From NCBI GenBank assembly GCA_023265025.1, contig JAHFUP010000040.1:1-41852 (forward strand): 41,852 bases of DNA, written 5' to 3'. The position numbers and the translations under genes were made by a program. A model generated the notes under the pieces. It searched no databases. It had not been told where the DNA came from and saw only the letters and a program-made list of their open reading frames with translations. Within the stretch, counting starts at the first letter, position 1. Each line of letters opens with the position of its first letter. The DNA is from Acidimicrobiia bacterium (GTDB lineage Bacteria > Actinomycetota > Acidimicrobiia > Acidimicrobiales > AC-14). Shown here one piece after another: positions 10,801-18,450 of this stretch.

Positions 10801-11221
10801 GAACGCCTACGGCCAGCTCGGCGACGGTACGACCACCGACCGCCACAGCCCGTTCCGCCTGGCCGTCGGCGCCCATGTCGCGGGCGTCGCCGCGGGCGCG
10901 TACCACAGCATGCTCTTGACGCTGGAGGGCCAGGTCTGGACCTTCGGCTGGAACGGCGTGGGCCAGCTCGGCGACGGCACGCTGACCGATCGCCACACCC
11001 CGGTCCTGGTCCCGGGCTTCTACGGTGGCGCCACCTCCATCTCGGCCGGCATGGGCCACAGCCTGGCCGTGGTCGACGGCGTCGGCGTCGGCTGGGGTTG
11101 GAACCTGTTCGGCCAGCTGGGCGATGGCACCACCACCGATCGGCGCGTCCTCGCCGCCGCCATCGGCCTCGGCCCGGTGACCAGCGTGGCGGCCGGCGGC
11201 CTCCACAGCCTGGCGATGTGA
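7814..11221 (+). CDS. Secreted multidomain protein: two beta-propellers, an Ig/CNA-B-like domain and seven RCC1 repeats
   Basis: I chose the ATG at 7814, preceded by GGTGGGA, because it places a signal peptide (GRAFLAGLILAAALAATLPGP, AAAA cleavage area) at the N-terminus. The 1135-residue product has an N-terminal YVTN/NHL-type propeller (MVTDMAGTLLKTIDG, AISADRTSLYVAL). A proline-rich Ig or CNA-B-like domain follows at about 370-465. A second propeller spans about 475-790 (VAVTDLDGNRTGTI, GLALSHDSTTLFVAL). From about 795 to the end come RCC1 blades with the WGWNxxGQLGDGTTTD signature, seven by my count. It is probably an extracellular or surface binding scaffold with no catalytic motif visible. 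It stands alone, flanked by duplicated HTH genes, and could be an adhesin or cell-envelope protein; function is not established. Confidence 0.88.
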   Translation: MGTRTGCIGRAFLAGLILAAALAATLPGPAAAAVSTPTPLLQDPPDTRTPLSTGPARTSIVDAARGHLFLATGFPISTVMVTDMAGTLLKTIDGQTGALGMAISADRTSLYVALREGDAISVIDLATLAERRRIPTGTFTCPSWLATAGGRLWVSYGCTERAAIVSVDPALPAVQLPPPPDARYYTPPQIASASPTSMVVVAAIGSFVESTVDLYDASSAALVRTNTYYSDRIYYASAVAITPDEKTVFVLGIDGSGRLASYGALSFSVPDLTRGPFYRTSPYTSGIAVSPDGSHVAMTAGSTLGSDVWVFPVGVPTPTHTRNYPELQGPAAPVAYAPDGSKAFIFRRNTDNSPSLTILNGLGVDPARVSVKPTPPTGLVAGAPASLSGAVRMTDGTSPRGLSVAVTRSGPDGRRALPPVTTLADGSFALSDVPPGPGGYTYRFTWSGDPAHPPASASGSLRVLGTAATPAAPPVPTVASTDHDLKLAQFGDLAVDDLHRRVFVSDVGGGVVAVTDLDGNRTGTIIGLPGAHGLALSHDSTTLFVALSTANAVAAIDTADLVEVGRWPTGALAEMPHMLAEAGNQIFFGYHDIEDSGGGWGSFNLSSPDDLWIWDHMLGPIQSGIFATSADPYLLIAGGYYGQTGRYDVSTTPPRQLAFKDQLASGLDPRLSADGSTLMLTDTAPVDPVTLVTQVNPRYLSELDRQYATAITGDGSVVAVGAQLDGTRTRVRLWPRGGDEPFRVASMNGQVVPRGMAFTGDASRLYVVTGDSSLGGEHPALHVLNQPGAPKKVTGFGWNGLAQVGVGATTDTRLPAPVPGGAVAIAAGAYHSLVLGRDGTVSAWGWNGYGQLGNATTAPAAGAVKVAGLTDVVAIAAGLADSIAVKRDGTVWAWGWNAFGQLGDGSRVDRSVPVQVAGLSGIASVSVGAYHTLALGRDGRVWSWGWNGLGLLGDGTTTDQLVPHPVPGLTGVTSIAAGWLHSLASDSELNVWTWGWNAYGQLGDGTTTDRHSPFRLAVGAHVAGVAAGAYHSMLLTLEGQVWTFGWNGVGQLGDGTLTDRHTPVLVPGFYGGATSISAGMGHSLAVVDGVGVGWGWNLFGQLGDGTTTDRRVLAAAIGLGPVTSVAAGGLHSLAM

Positions 11222-11274
11222 GCCCCACGAGGGTTGCCTAGCCTCCGCGTGCTTCTCAGCGCAGTTCGAGCCCG

Positions 11275-11553
11275 CTACTCCTCGTCGACATCGAAGGTGT
11301 TGACCGGCCAGCCGGCGAAGGCCCGGGCGGCGACGTCGGGGGGCCACACGTCCTCGGGCATGACCCGCAGGGCCTTGCACAGCCCGACCACGGTCAGCAG
11401 CGGCAGCTCGGTGATCTCCCCGGCGAGCACCTGCTGGAGCCAGCGGGGGTGCACGCTGATGGAGGAGGCGAAGTCGGCCAGTGCGATTCCGGTGTGGGCG
11501 AGAAGGAGGACGACCTCCTGGGCGAAGGGCTCGGCGGGCAGTGAGCGCTCCAT
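11275..11553 (-). CDS. Small Cro/C1-like helix-turn-helix protein
   Basis: The 92-residue product has an XRE-like helix-turn-helix: ALADFASSISVHPRWLQQVLAG followed by EITELPLLTVVGLCKALRVMPEDVW. This pattern fits small phage- or plasmid-type repressors and antitoxin-like regulators. A good ribosome binding site (GGGAGG, 8 bases from ATG) supports the start MERSLPAEPF. It lies downstream of and convergent with the RCC1 gene. A nearly identical start-less copy sits on the other side of that gene. No toxin partner is visible next to it. Confidence 0.75.
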   Translation of the reverse strand: MERSLPAEPFAQEVVLLLAHTGIALADFASSISVHPRWLQQVLAGEITELPLLTVVGLCKALRVMPEDVWPPDVAARAFAGWPVNTFDVDEE

Positions 11554-12251
11554 GACGGGACCTCCCGGTCGGCTGCCCCGGGACCGTCTCGGGACGCCGG
11601 CGGCACTGGCGGGCCGGGCCGGCGGTCAAGTCCCCGTCGTTGACGACTGGTGGCGGAGCGGCCGTGGCCGGCGACGCCGATGTGCACCAGGCGGCTGGGC
11701 GACTTGACGGCCCAAGGACCGGGCTCGCCCAGGCTGGGCCGGTTTCCGAGGGGGTGCGGGGCGCGCGGGAGGGGCCGGCGGTGGGGGCTTCGCTTCGGCC
11801 GCAGACGATCGGAGGGTGGCGCGCGGCGGACGGCACCTCTGGCCGGATCGAAGGGGGGTGCGCGGGCGCTCCCGCTCCGAGGCCACCTGGCGGCGCTCCG
11901 GACCTTCGTGTTCAAGGGACCTGGCGGAGTCGCTCGTCGACGCCTTCGCCTCCGGCAGATCGGGAGCCTCTTGACGTCTTTACCGGCGGCGTTGCATGTG
12001 TCGTCGACACCTGAGCCTCTCCGCCGTACAAGGTCGATGCTGAAGCGCTTGGCCGCCGCGAACGAGTCGGCGAGCGTCGGGCATTGTCAGGCGGAGTGCA
12101 GGCGGTCCGCGATGGCAGGGGCGTAGGCATGTGACTCCGTGGCCATGAGGGCGACCGGGTCGTCGCTGGGCCCAGCGGTCCCGTGGCACTCGGCCGTGTC
12201 GGCCCGGTTGACGGGCCGAGGGCTCGGGCGGGATTGGCCGGTTTGTTTTAT
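11554..12251. other. About 700 bp without a supportable gene
   Basis: Open frames here on both strands are arginine-, proline- and alanine-rich, lack convincing ribosome binding sites and resemble no family I know. A short minus-strand stretch near 12030-12150 has more protein-like composition but is broken by a stop. It may be a decayed gene. Confidence 0.5.
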
Positions 12252-12560
12252 TTAGGACGACTCGAGGCGGAGGTGGCCGGGCCGAGCCAGGCCAGCTGCG
12301 TGCAGCTCCCGAAGTGTGGGGCCCGTGTTCTTGCAGCACGCCAGCAGATGGCCGTCAACGATCACCGCCGGGACGGTCCGGATCCCGAAGGCCTCGGCCC
12401 TGGTGACCGCGGCACCGTCACTGTGCATGTCGTGGACGATGATGTCGTGGCGGGGGTCGATCTGCTCGCGGAGCTGGTCGATGGTGCGCCGGCTCGTCGT
12501 GCAGCCGGCGCTGAAGATCTCCACCCTGCGCCTGGCGATGGTTGCGGTCTCTTCGGCCAC
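12252..12560 (-). CDS. Thioredoxin-fold protein with CxxS motif in a MerR-controlled unit
   Basis: I start this gene at GTG 12560 because AGGAGG sits 6 bases upstream. The longer ATG at 12626 lies inside the promoter. The ~102-residue product has a thioredoxin-like layout: VEIFSAGCTTSRRTIDQL (C-T-T-S where thioredoxins have CxxC), a central strand (DIIVHDM), then TVPAVIVDG with the expected cis-proline. An adjacent cysteine pair (ACCKNTG) near the end could bind metal. The gene is divergent from a MerR regulator and lies under an operator-overlapped promoter with a long spacer. The family is often linked to metal or thiol stress. I infer a role in metal handling, perhaps mercury or another soft metal; substrate unknown. 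Confidence 0.8.
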   Translation of the reverse strand: MAEETATIARRRVEIFSAGCTTSRRTIDQLREQIDPRHDIIVHDMHSDGAAVTRAEAFGIRTVPAVIVDGHLLACCKNTGPTLRELHAAGLARPGHLRLESS

Positions 12561-12594
12561 GGTCGTCCTCCTGCTCGGGTTGGCCTGCACGGCG

Positions 12595-12626
12595 ACCGTA
12601 TGCCTTCCCCTTGAGGGGAAGGTCAA
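12595..12626 (-). promoter_or_regulatory. MerR-type operator/promoter for the thioredoxin-like gene
   Basis: On the minus strand a TTGACC -35 (12626-12621) is followed by a dyad, CCTTCCCC and GGGGAAGG separated by 4 bases (12603-12622). A -10-like ATACGG/TACGGT lies at 12601-12595. The spacer is 19-20 bp, the elongated spacing expected of promoters that MerR proteins activate by DNA distortion. Confidence 0.8.
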
Positions 12627-12679
12627 GGGGAGACGGCCCCGAATGTCGACAGGGGTCAGTCATTCCATCCAACTAGAAT

Positions 12680-13087
12680 GTGTCCGTGCGGATCGGGGAG
12701 CTTGCCGGGCGCCAGGGCGTCACCACGAAGGCCATCCGGTTCTATGAGTCGATCGGCCTGCTGCCAGACCCGGAGCGAACCCCTTCGGGATACCGGGCCT
12801 ATGGCGAGGTCGACGCCGAGCGGCTCACGTTCATCAAGACGGCGCAGCGCCTGGGGCTCAGCCTGGAGGAGATCAAGGAGATCATCGCCTTCCGAGACCG
12901 GGGCGAGCAGCCCTGCGACTACGTGGCGGACGTCCTGCAACGGCAGGTCAGCGACCTCGACCGACGGATCCGGGAGATGCGGAGCTTGCGTGACGAGCTC
13001 AAGCAGCTGCAGTCGGGGGCGGCCACCAGGGGCGGCTCCGAAGGCCGTTACTGCAGCGTGATCGAGCACATGCAACCTCGGCCCTAA
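12680..13087 (+). CDS. MerR-family metal-responsive transcriptional regulator
   Basis: The ~135-residue protein has the MerR N-terminal winged helix (RIGELAGRQGVTTKAIRFYE, SIGLLPDPERTPSGYRAY) and the dimerisation helix (DVLQRQVSDLDRRIREMRSLRDEL). A candidate metal site is formed by Cys in EQPCDYV and Cys/His in YCSVIEHM. This resembles the ZntR/CueR/CadR group more than multidrug regulators. It is divergent from the thioredoxin-like gene, whose promoter carries a matching dyad. A TAGAAT at 12674-12679 lies about 7 bases before GTG 12686, so the true start may be this second GTG on a leaderless mRNA. The metal cannot be told from sequence alone. Confidence 0.9.
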   Translation: MSVRIGELAGRQGVTTKAIRFYESIGLLPDPERTPSGYRAYGEVDAERLTFIKTAQRLGLSLEEIKEIIAFRDRGEQPCDYVADVLQRQVSDLDRRIREMRSLRDELKQLQSGAATRGGSEGRYCSVIEHMQPRP

Positions 13088-13406
13088 GGGGCCTGGGCAC
13101 AGCGCCGGAGGGCGGCTCAGGGGCGCGGGCCCATACGGCCACGGCGTCGCCCCCAAGCCACCGTGACCGTCACCCCTCGTGCTGGTCGTTGCCCTTGACC
13201 ACGTCGAGCGGATCGTTTCAGCCGGGCGACCACGGGGTCGCGGGATGTGTCGCGGCGCTGGGTCGGAGGGGGACGCGGGCGCCGACGCCGGCTGGTTCCG
13301 GGATTGGCGATCGATCTCGTCGAGCCGTGCCGGCCGGCTGGCCGACGAGTGCGCTTTCGCCTCGGCCCAGTTGGGTGCTGGATTGGCTGGCGAGGCACGC
13401 GCCGAA
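13088..13406. other. Intergenic stretch between merR and the 75-residue gene
   Basis: I find no supportable gene. The open frames are arginine-rich and lack ribosome binding sites. The right end runs into the hairpin that follows the minus-strand gene at 13447. Confidence 0.4.
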
Positions 13407-13430
13407 GGGGCCGGCGCCAAGGCCGACCCC
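13407..13430 (-). terminator. GC-rich hairpin after the 75-residue gene
   Basis: On the minus strand GGGGTCGGC and GCCGGCCCC pair around a 6-base loop, followed by TTC. Very similar hairpins follow the small genes ending at 24633, 27355 and 28799, so this is a recurrent 3' element. Confidence 0.55.
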
Positions 13431-13446
13431 TCCGAGCTCGCACTGC

Positions 13447-13674
13447 TTAGGACAGGCTGGAGTAGCCGAAGCTGGCGCCCTCGGTCCGCAGCCACTCGTC
13501 CCACCACGCCCGGGGGTGCGCCGCGGCCTCGGCGGCGTGGTCGGCGCAGGCGGTCATCACGCACACCATGTCGCCGGGGGCGAGCCAGTTGCCGGTGCGG
13601 CTCTCGTACACCTCGCCGAGGATCTCGTGGTCGCCGATGTCGCAGTAGGAAACAGTGGTCTGGGTGGCGGGCAT
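13447..13674 (-). CDS. Small Cys/His-containing hypothetical protein under a structured leader
   Basis: The 75-residue product starts at ATG with AAAGGAG 7 bases upstream. It has a Cys/His set that could bind zinc (SYCDIGDHEILGE, MVCVMTACADHAAEAAAH). I do not recognise the family. The gene has the unit structure repeated in this region: a ~350-bp structured repeat upstream (13681-14050), a strong ribosome binding site, a short ORF and a GC-rich hairpin downstream. Before the insertions at 14.35-23.93 kb it was probably the gene directly after ardC on the mobile element. Confidence 0.7.
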   Translation of the reverse strand: MPATQTTVSYCDIGDHEILGEVYESRTGNWLAPGDMVCVMTACADHAAEAAAHPRAWWDEWLRTEGASFGYSSLS

Positions 13675-13680
13675 GGCCGG

Positions 13681-14050
13681 CTCCTTTCGCTCCGAGTCGT
13701 TCTCGGGTACGTCCCGACCAGCGGGCCCGGGGCGACTGTCAAGGCCGGCGACCGCAGGTCGCCGAGCGCAGCGCCCGCAGTGAAGGTGACGCTGGGGGCT
13801 CGGGGGCGCCAGCCCCCGCGAGGAGAAGGAGGCGGCCCCGCAGGGGCCACGGGCGTCGCCTGCAACGAGGGTGCGCAGCGGGCCTTGACAGAGGGACTGT
13901 GTGGACTGGTGGCTTCCCACCGATGACGGTCGCCCCGGGCCCGCTACAGCAGCGCATCCTCGCCAGGCGCCGGACCGGAGGCCCGTTGCGCCTGGGTAGA
14001 CACAGCTGCGCTGCGGAATGGAAAACCCGAGAAAAAAACCTGGTGGATCG
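13681..14050 (-). repeat. Structured leader element, family A copy 1
   Basis: The core (13738-13889) is bounded by GTCAAGGCC and GGCCTTGAC as an outer stem. Inside are GGTGACGC/GCGTCGCC, the hairpin GGGGGC-GCCA-GCCCCC and the hairpin GGCCCC-GCA-GGGGCC. This copy adds GGCGACC-GCA-GGTCGCC. Beyond the core come ACCG-ATGA-CGGT and a CAGGCGC/GCGCCTG stem, ending near CCCGAGAAAA. A small CCGAG/CTCGG hairpin precedes the ribosome binding site of the gene at 13674. Confidence 0.8.
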
Positions 14051-14095
14051 GAACGGGGGAAGCGAGCCGCCGGCGAGCGGGGCGGAGGAGCGTGG

Positions 14096-14351
14096 TCAGT
14101 TGCTCGGATCCCCGGCGGCGGCGTCGATGCCCAGGCCGGCCAGCACGGTGCGGGCGGTGGTGAGCACCCGCTCGGTGGTGGCCGTGATCAGGCCCACGTC
14201 GCCCCGGGACCACCGGGCCAGGTAGGGGAGGCTGTAGTCGGTGGCGGCCATGCCGGCGGCCTGGCAGACGACGTAGGCGACGCTCTCGGCCTCGACCTCG
14301 GCCACGTTGGATGCGACCCCGTCGCCCTCTGGGGCGTGCAGGAGGACGTGG
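14096..14351 (-). pseudogene. C-terminal fragment of ArdC-type antirestriction protein, copy 1
   Basis: The fragment encodes HVLLHAPEGDGVASNVAEVE, then AESVAYVVCQAAGMAATDYS and a tail ending AAAGDPSN. This is the C-terminal part of ArdC, where EVEAESVAY carries the third metal ligand of the metallopeptidase domain. It lacks the N-terminal domain and the first part of the HxxxH motif. Upstream sequence is unrelated. The same 3' end recurs at 17440-17700, about 96% alike by eye, and the matching N-terminal part lies at 23924-24538. Its own downstream neighbour is leader copy 1, so this is probably the original ardC 3' end. Confidence 0.8.
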
Positions 14352-15367
14352 GTGGCTCCCCGCGCCGGCGGGAGAGCACGAACCCTGGCCTCGACGCGTT
14401 CGTGCTCGTCCTCGACGCCGGCCAGGCCGGCAACGCCCAAGGGCCGCCATCACCCCGGGCGCTCATCGAAAGGCGCAGCTCCTCACCGCCGCCGCCACGT
14501 CCCGCTTGGGCTCGACCTCCGACTCCGCTGCCCTGGGACACCTCCGCCAGAGCGTCATCCGCCGCGGGTCAAGGGCGATCGGTGACCAACTCCACCCGGG
14601 CGAGCGCCTCGACCGAGCGGGGGAGGTCCTGCCCGCCGGCGCCCTGGCGGCACTCTCGCAGGCCGCGTCGCGTGGGAACACGTGGGGATGGGTTCGGCGA
14701 CGGCCCGCGGCCGTGAGGCGGTCGGCGTGGGCCTCGCGACCGGGGGCCGATGCCCCCGCGCCGACCACGTCGGGCCTTCCCCCCTCGCTTCATGGCCCTC
14801 TCCCTCTTCGGCCATGCCGGAGTGCTGCAGGTCAACGTCCCGACGGGAATGATGGGCTATACCGTGTTCGACGTGACCGACGACGGCGGTCGCAGCTGGG
14901 ATTCCCGTCGGGGGCCGGACGACGCCGGTTTCAACAACACCGGTCCGCCGCTCACGCTGGCGGCGACAGACGCCGACCGTTGGCACATTCTGATTCCAGC
15001 GGCGCGATGCCCATGCCGTTGACCGCCCGCTCGCGCTGCCCGTCCGAACCGCCCAGACTGCCCAATCGCGCGTCGAAGGCCTCGAGCGCAGAATGTCCCA
15101 AAGCGGAACGACGACCGGGTCCCGCAGGAGGAACGCTGCAGGGAACTGACGGCGGCGACGCTGGCGGCCGTACAACCTTCTGCCAGCCACCGCGCGGTCC
15201 CTCCTACGCGGGCGTTCCTGCGACGGCGAGCCGGCGTGGGCGGAGCCGAGCGTTCTGGTGCACATTCGACGCCTGCGGCTCCGACCCGATCGATTCGGGC
15301 GCAGCCTGACGCTATCGCCTCAGGGTCGGCGCTGCGCCTTTCCAGCAGTGGTCCGTCGTGAAGCGCA
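14352..15367. other. About 1 kb of decayed sequence between the ardC fragment and the TIR gene
   Basis: The stretch holds one recognisable gene fragment (14795-15020) and a 30-bp copy of a dispersed repeat at 15105-15134. I see no intact gene. The long open frames are arginine-rich shadows. Confidence 0.5.
14795..15020 (+). pseudogene. Fragment resembling a BNR/exo-alpha-sialidase-type propeller protein
   Basis: The frame reads GVLQVNVPTGMMGYTVFDVT, then DDGGRSWDSRRGP and LAATDADRWHIL, which resembles the Asp-box (S/T-x-D-x-G-x-x-W) repeats of BNR-type propellers. It lacks a start and stops soon after. The fragment is too short to name a function, so I treat it as a gene remnant. Confidence 0.4.
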
Positions 15368-16246
15368 CTACGGAATGGGGTCGACCTCTGGCCACCGGAT
15401 CGCAAGTCCCAGCGCCTCCGCGTGACCTCGCAGGTCTCGCCGTTGGGGATCTCGCACGGCACGGTAGATCTTGAGGACGAGGTTCTCCGCCTCGCTGTCC
15501 GTGCGCTGCGAGAGCCGGTCCAAGCAGGCCACTCCGACCGTTCGGCGTTCGGCGTTGTTTGAAATCAGCTCGTCGAATCGAGCTGCGGCATCCGCAACGC
15601 CCTGCTGGACGAGCAAGACAGCAAGCTGTCGGCGCTTTGTCGAGCTGCTACTCGATGGATTTCGAGCGACTCCTACGATGTCCTCAACTCGCTGCGCCAG
15701 GAGCAGACGCTCGATCACATCTCCAGAGACGTTCTCGTCGCCTCCCCGCAGGCGGGCCGCGAGCCGGGCCAAGTCGGCTTCTGACAGGGCGCGGGCGCCG
15801 CGGCGACGGGCTTCCGTGACGGCGCGAACCGTTTCATCGGCAAGGAGGTCAAGGCCACGCGGCGGCGGCTCACCTGTTGCGAGCGCGCGCAGCAACCGTT
15901 CGACCGAACGGCGGTCCGTAAGGAAGGCGCTCTGGCGACGCCTCATCACCTCGAAGACGTCGTCCAACGACGAGTCGAGGAGGAGCAAGTACCACGTCTT
16001 GCCCTGGAACCAGAAGGAAGCCCACTCGGCGTAGAACCACGGACGCTTGATGTACTCGGGGGTCACGAGACAGGCGATCGCGTCGCATTCGCTGGCAGCG
16101 CGCCGGATTCGGTGCTCCCAGTCGTCTCCGGGAGCAACGTGAGTCGCCAGGAGGAGGCACTCGATCCCAGGGATCTCCTCGAGACGCAGACGCAATGCCT
16201 CCGCGACCTCCAGATCTGTGGCAGCGTGGCTGATGAACAAGCGCAC
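15368..16246 (-). CDS. TIR-domain protein, candidate defence effector
   Basis: The 292-residue protein opens with a TIR domain: MRLFISHAATDLEVAEAL, then THVAPGDDWEHRIRRAASEC, CLVTPEYIKRPWFYAEW. The Glu of WFYAEW is at the position of the catalytic Glu of TIR NADases. The C-terminal half (about 150-292) is helical with no named domain. The start is GTG. It is a stand-alone gene in an insertion that broke ardC, near a restriction system, which is typical of defence cargo. Bacterial TIR proteins often act by consuming NAD or making cyclic ADP-ribose signals, but a sensor partner is not visible here. The TIR call is strong; the defence role is inferred. Confidence 0.85.
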   Translation of the reverse strand: MRLFISHAATDLEVAEALRLRLEEIPGIECLLLATHVAPGDDWEHRIRRAASECDAIACLVTPEYIKRPWFYAEWASFWFQGKTWYLLLLDSSLDDVFEVMRRRQSAFLTDRRSVERLLRALATGEPPPRGLDLLADETVRAVTEARRRGARALSEADLARLAARLRGGDENVSGDVIERLLLAQRVEDIVGVARNPSSSSSTKRRQLAVLLVQQGVADAAARFDELISNNAERRTVGVACLDRLSQRTDSEAENLVLKIYRAVRDPQRRDLRGHAEALGLAIRWPEVDPIP

Positions 16247-16689
16247 GGCGGCAGGCTACGCGGTCTTCATCGATGCAGCGGTCGGGCGCTCCCGACCAAC
16301 ATCGACTTGGGTCGCACCTGACCCGACTCCCTGCCCCTACATAACGACGGTTCAGGTCGCGCCCGCAAGGTGGCTCGTTGGCACAGAAGGCGGCCCGGCG
16401 GAACAGTGTCGATGCCTACACCTGCGATCCGGCGCGGGAACCTCTGGCGGCGCGGCCACTGGCTCCCGGGTGGAGCACCTCGTTCGCAACGGTCGCGTGA
16501 CGGAAGAGGATCCCGCATCGGGATCACCCACCGGCTGAGCCTCGCGCGCCCGAGGAAGTCGTCCGAGGACGTGTGGAGGCCCGACTTGGGCGTCTGCGTC
16601 CTCGATCGACGCCAGTGGTCGGAAGTGCGCATACCGGCCCGCGGCGGCGCCTCATCGATCAGGATCCCCGGGTGGTTTCCTTCGACGCC
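16247..16689. other. Gap without a supportable gene
   Basis: Frames here are shadow-like and no ribosome binding site leads into a balanced ORF. It may contain the promoter of the minus-strand TIR gene and the decayed upstream part of the plus-strand methyltransferase. Confidence 0.4.
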
Positions 16690-17390
16690 GTGGTAACGAG
16701 TACGACGCAGCTCGCCCTACTACCCGCAGGGCATCTACGACGCCCTTGGTGCCTTGGACGGGCAGGTCGTGCTCGACGTTGGCGCTGGCAGTGGAATCGC
16801 GACGAGGCAACTCCTGTCACGAGGTGCGTCGGTGATCGCCGTCGACGCCGGACCCGCCATCTTGGCCGTTGCCGCACGGCGGACCCCGGGCCTTTGCTGC
16901 GTTTTCGCCGACGGCGCACTACTCCCGGTCCGAGACGGCGCCGTCGACCTGATCTGCTTCGCCCAGGCCTGGCACTGGCTCGCCGGGGCGACCAGGGTGA
17001 TCGAGGCCCACCGGGTACTCATCGAAGGGGGTCGCTGGGCGGCCTGGTGGTCCCACGCCCGGGAGGACGGCAAGGACTAGTTCGACGCCTACTGGTCGCT
17101 CCTCGAGCGCTGGTGCCCCGGCACCAACCGCGCCAGCGCGACACGGACTGGGGAGCCACGGTGTCGGGGACGGGCAGGTTCGAGGTGGCGGAGCCCATCG
17201 TCGTGCCGTGGGAACGCAAGATCTTCGTCGATCGGTGGACGACCGATCAGGCCACTCACAGCTACGTCGTCGGCGTCGCTGCGCCAGGGAGAGCGCGCCT
17301 GCTCCGAGGCCTTCGCGCCGTGCTCGATGAGCGCTCCTCCGACGGGAGAATGACCGTCCACGACGAGACCGTGCTCTGGATCGGGATAGG
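16690..17390 (+). pseudogene. Decayed class I SAM-dependent methyltransferase
   Basis: The middle part (16754-17080) reads QVVLDVGAGSGIATRQLL with SAM-binding motif I, followed by VIAVDAGPAILAVA and DLICFAQAWHWLAGA, typical of Methyltransf_11/25 proteins. The N-terminal EYDAARP-YYPQGIYDALG is split by one missing base near 16710-16725. A TAG at 17078-17080 stops the main frame. The C-terminal part (RFEVAEPIVVPWERKIFVDR, TDQATHSYVVG) continues in another frame to about 17390. At least three lesions make this a pseudogene, unless sequencing errors are concentrated here. Confidence 0.7.
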
Positions 17391-17439
17391 ACCTGACCCG
17401 CGGAAGCGAGCCGCCGGCGAGCGGGGCTGTAGGGCGTGG

Positions 17440-17700
17440 TCAGTTGCTCGGATCCCCGGCGGCGGCGTCGATGCCCAGGCCGGCCAGCACGGTGCGGGCG
17501 GTCGTGAGTACGCGCTCGGTGGTGGCCGTGATCAGGCCCACGTCGCCCCGGGACCACCGGGCCAGGTAGGGGAGGCTGTAGTCGGTGGTGGCCATGCCGG
17601 CGGCCTGGCAGACGACGTAGGCGACGCTCTCGGCTTCGACCTCGGCCACATGGGATGCGACCCCGTCGCCCTCCGGTGCGTGCAGGAGGACATAGGCCAA
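17440..17700 (-). pseudogene. C-terminal fragment of ArdC-type antirestriction protein, copy 2
   Basis: This repeats the ardC 3' end seen at 14096-14351 with a few changes (for example H for N in GVASHVAEVEAESVAY). The duplicated DNA spans about 17403-17697 against 14059-14351. It starts about 37 bases beyond the ardC stop and ends at the same codon region of the HxxxH motif. The fragment begins LAYVLLHAPEG. The N-terminal piece at 23924-24538 ends TLAHDL, so joining them restores TLAHDL-AYVLLH across the motif. It marks the left border of the 17.7-23.9 kb insertion. Confidence 0.8.
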
Positions 17701-17771
17701 TTCTTTCCTGCACTAGTCAAGGTGTGCCGGCCCGGTCGACGTGATGGAGGATCGGGCAAGCTGTGGGCGTG

Positions 17772-18287
17772 ATGAGCCTTGGGCGCCTTGCCGTCGGCGT
17801 CGTCGTAACGGTCGGCGTCGCCGCCTGCGACGGACCTGGAGCGCCCCAGCGCTATCAAGGGTCCTTCACGGTGATTGAGTCGCCGCAGCATGGCCCGGAG
17901 CTGTGCAACTCGGTCCGAGAGTCTCTTCCACCGCATTGCAGCGGCGTCCCGGTCCGAGGGTGGAACTGGGCATCGGTCGAGGGAGCCGCGAGCCTGAACG
18001 GGACGACGTGGGGTCGCTGGCATGTCACGGGCACCTTCGACGGCGAGGCCTTCGTGCTCACCAAATCTCCCGGAGTCGCGCAGGAGAGTCGCGAGGACGC
18101 CAATGACATAGCGGGCCGCCGGTCAGCGGCGGGGCCGGAGCAAGAGAAGGCGCTAGCGATTGATGGATTGCAGAGTCCATCGGGAGGCCGCCGCAGTGGC
18201 TCCGCGGCCTCGTACCCGGTTTCAAAGGACTCTTGTCGCGGCTCGATGAGTGGATCCGGACCTGACTGTTGTCGCTCGTCACGTTGA
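17772..18287 (+). CDS. Probable lipoprotein of unknown function, possibly C-terminally altered
   Basis: The N-terminus MSLGRLAVGVVVTVGVAAC is a lipoprotein signal peptide with a VAAC lipobox. The mature part up to about residue 100 is protein-like (YQGSFTVIESPQHGPELC, WASVEGAASLNGTTWGRWHV). This resembles small actinobacterial lipoproteins whose function I do not know. The last ~65 residues change to Ser/Gly/Arg-rich sequence, suggesting truncation or a frameshift near 18090. Start choices are ATG 17772 or GTG at 17763 or 17769, with GGAGG at 17746-17750. It is the first plus-strand gene of the ardC insertion. Confidence 0.6.
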   Translation: MSLGRLAVGVVVTVGVAACDGPGAPQRYQGSFTVIESPQHGPELCNSVRESLPPHCSGVPVRGWNWASVEGAASLNGTTWGRWHVTGTFDGEAFVLTKSPGVAQESREDANDIAGRRSAAGPEQEKALAIDGLQSPSGGRRSGSAASYPVSKDSCRGSMSGSGPDCCRSSR

Positions 18288-18450
18288 TCGCGTCGTTGAC
18301 GAACCACCGACCACTGGCCACGCCGCCGGAGCCTATTGAGCATCGGCGTGCAGGGCCGGGCGTCGCGCCGGCCATCACCTCGCAGGTGGCACGGGGCTGC
18401 GGCCTCGCTCCTGCCCCTTCGATCGGTCCTTGCGGTGGCACGATGAGTTC

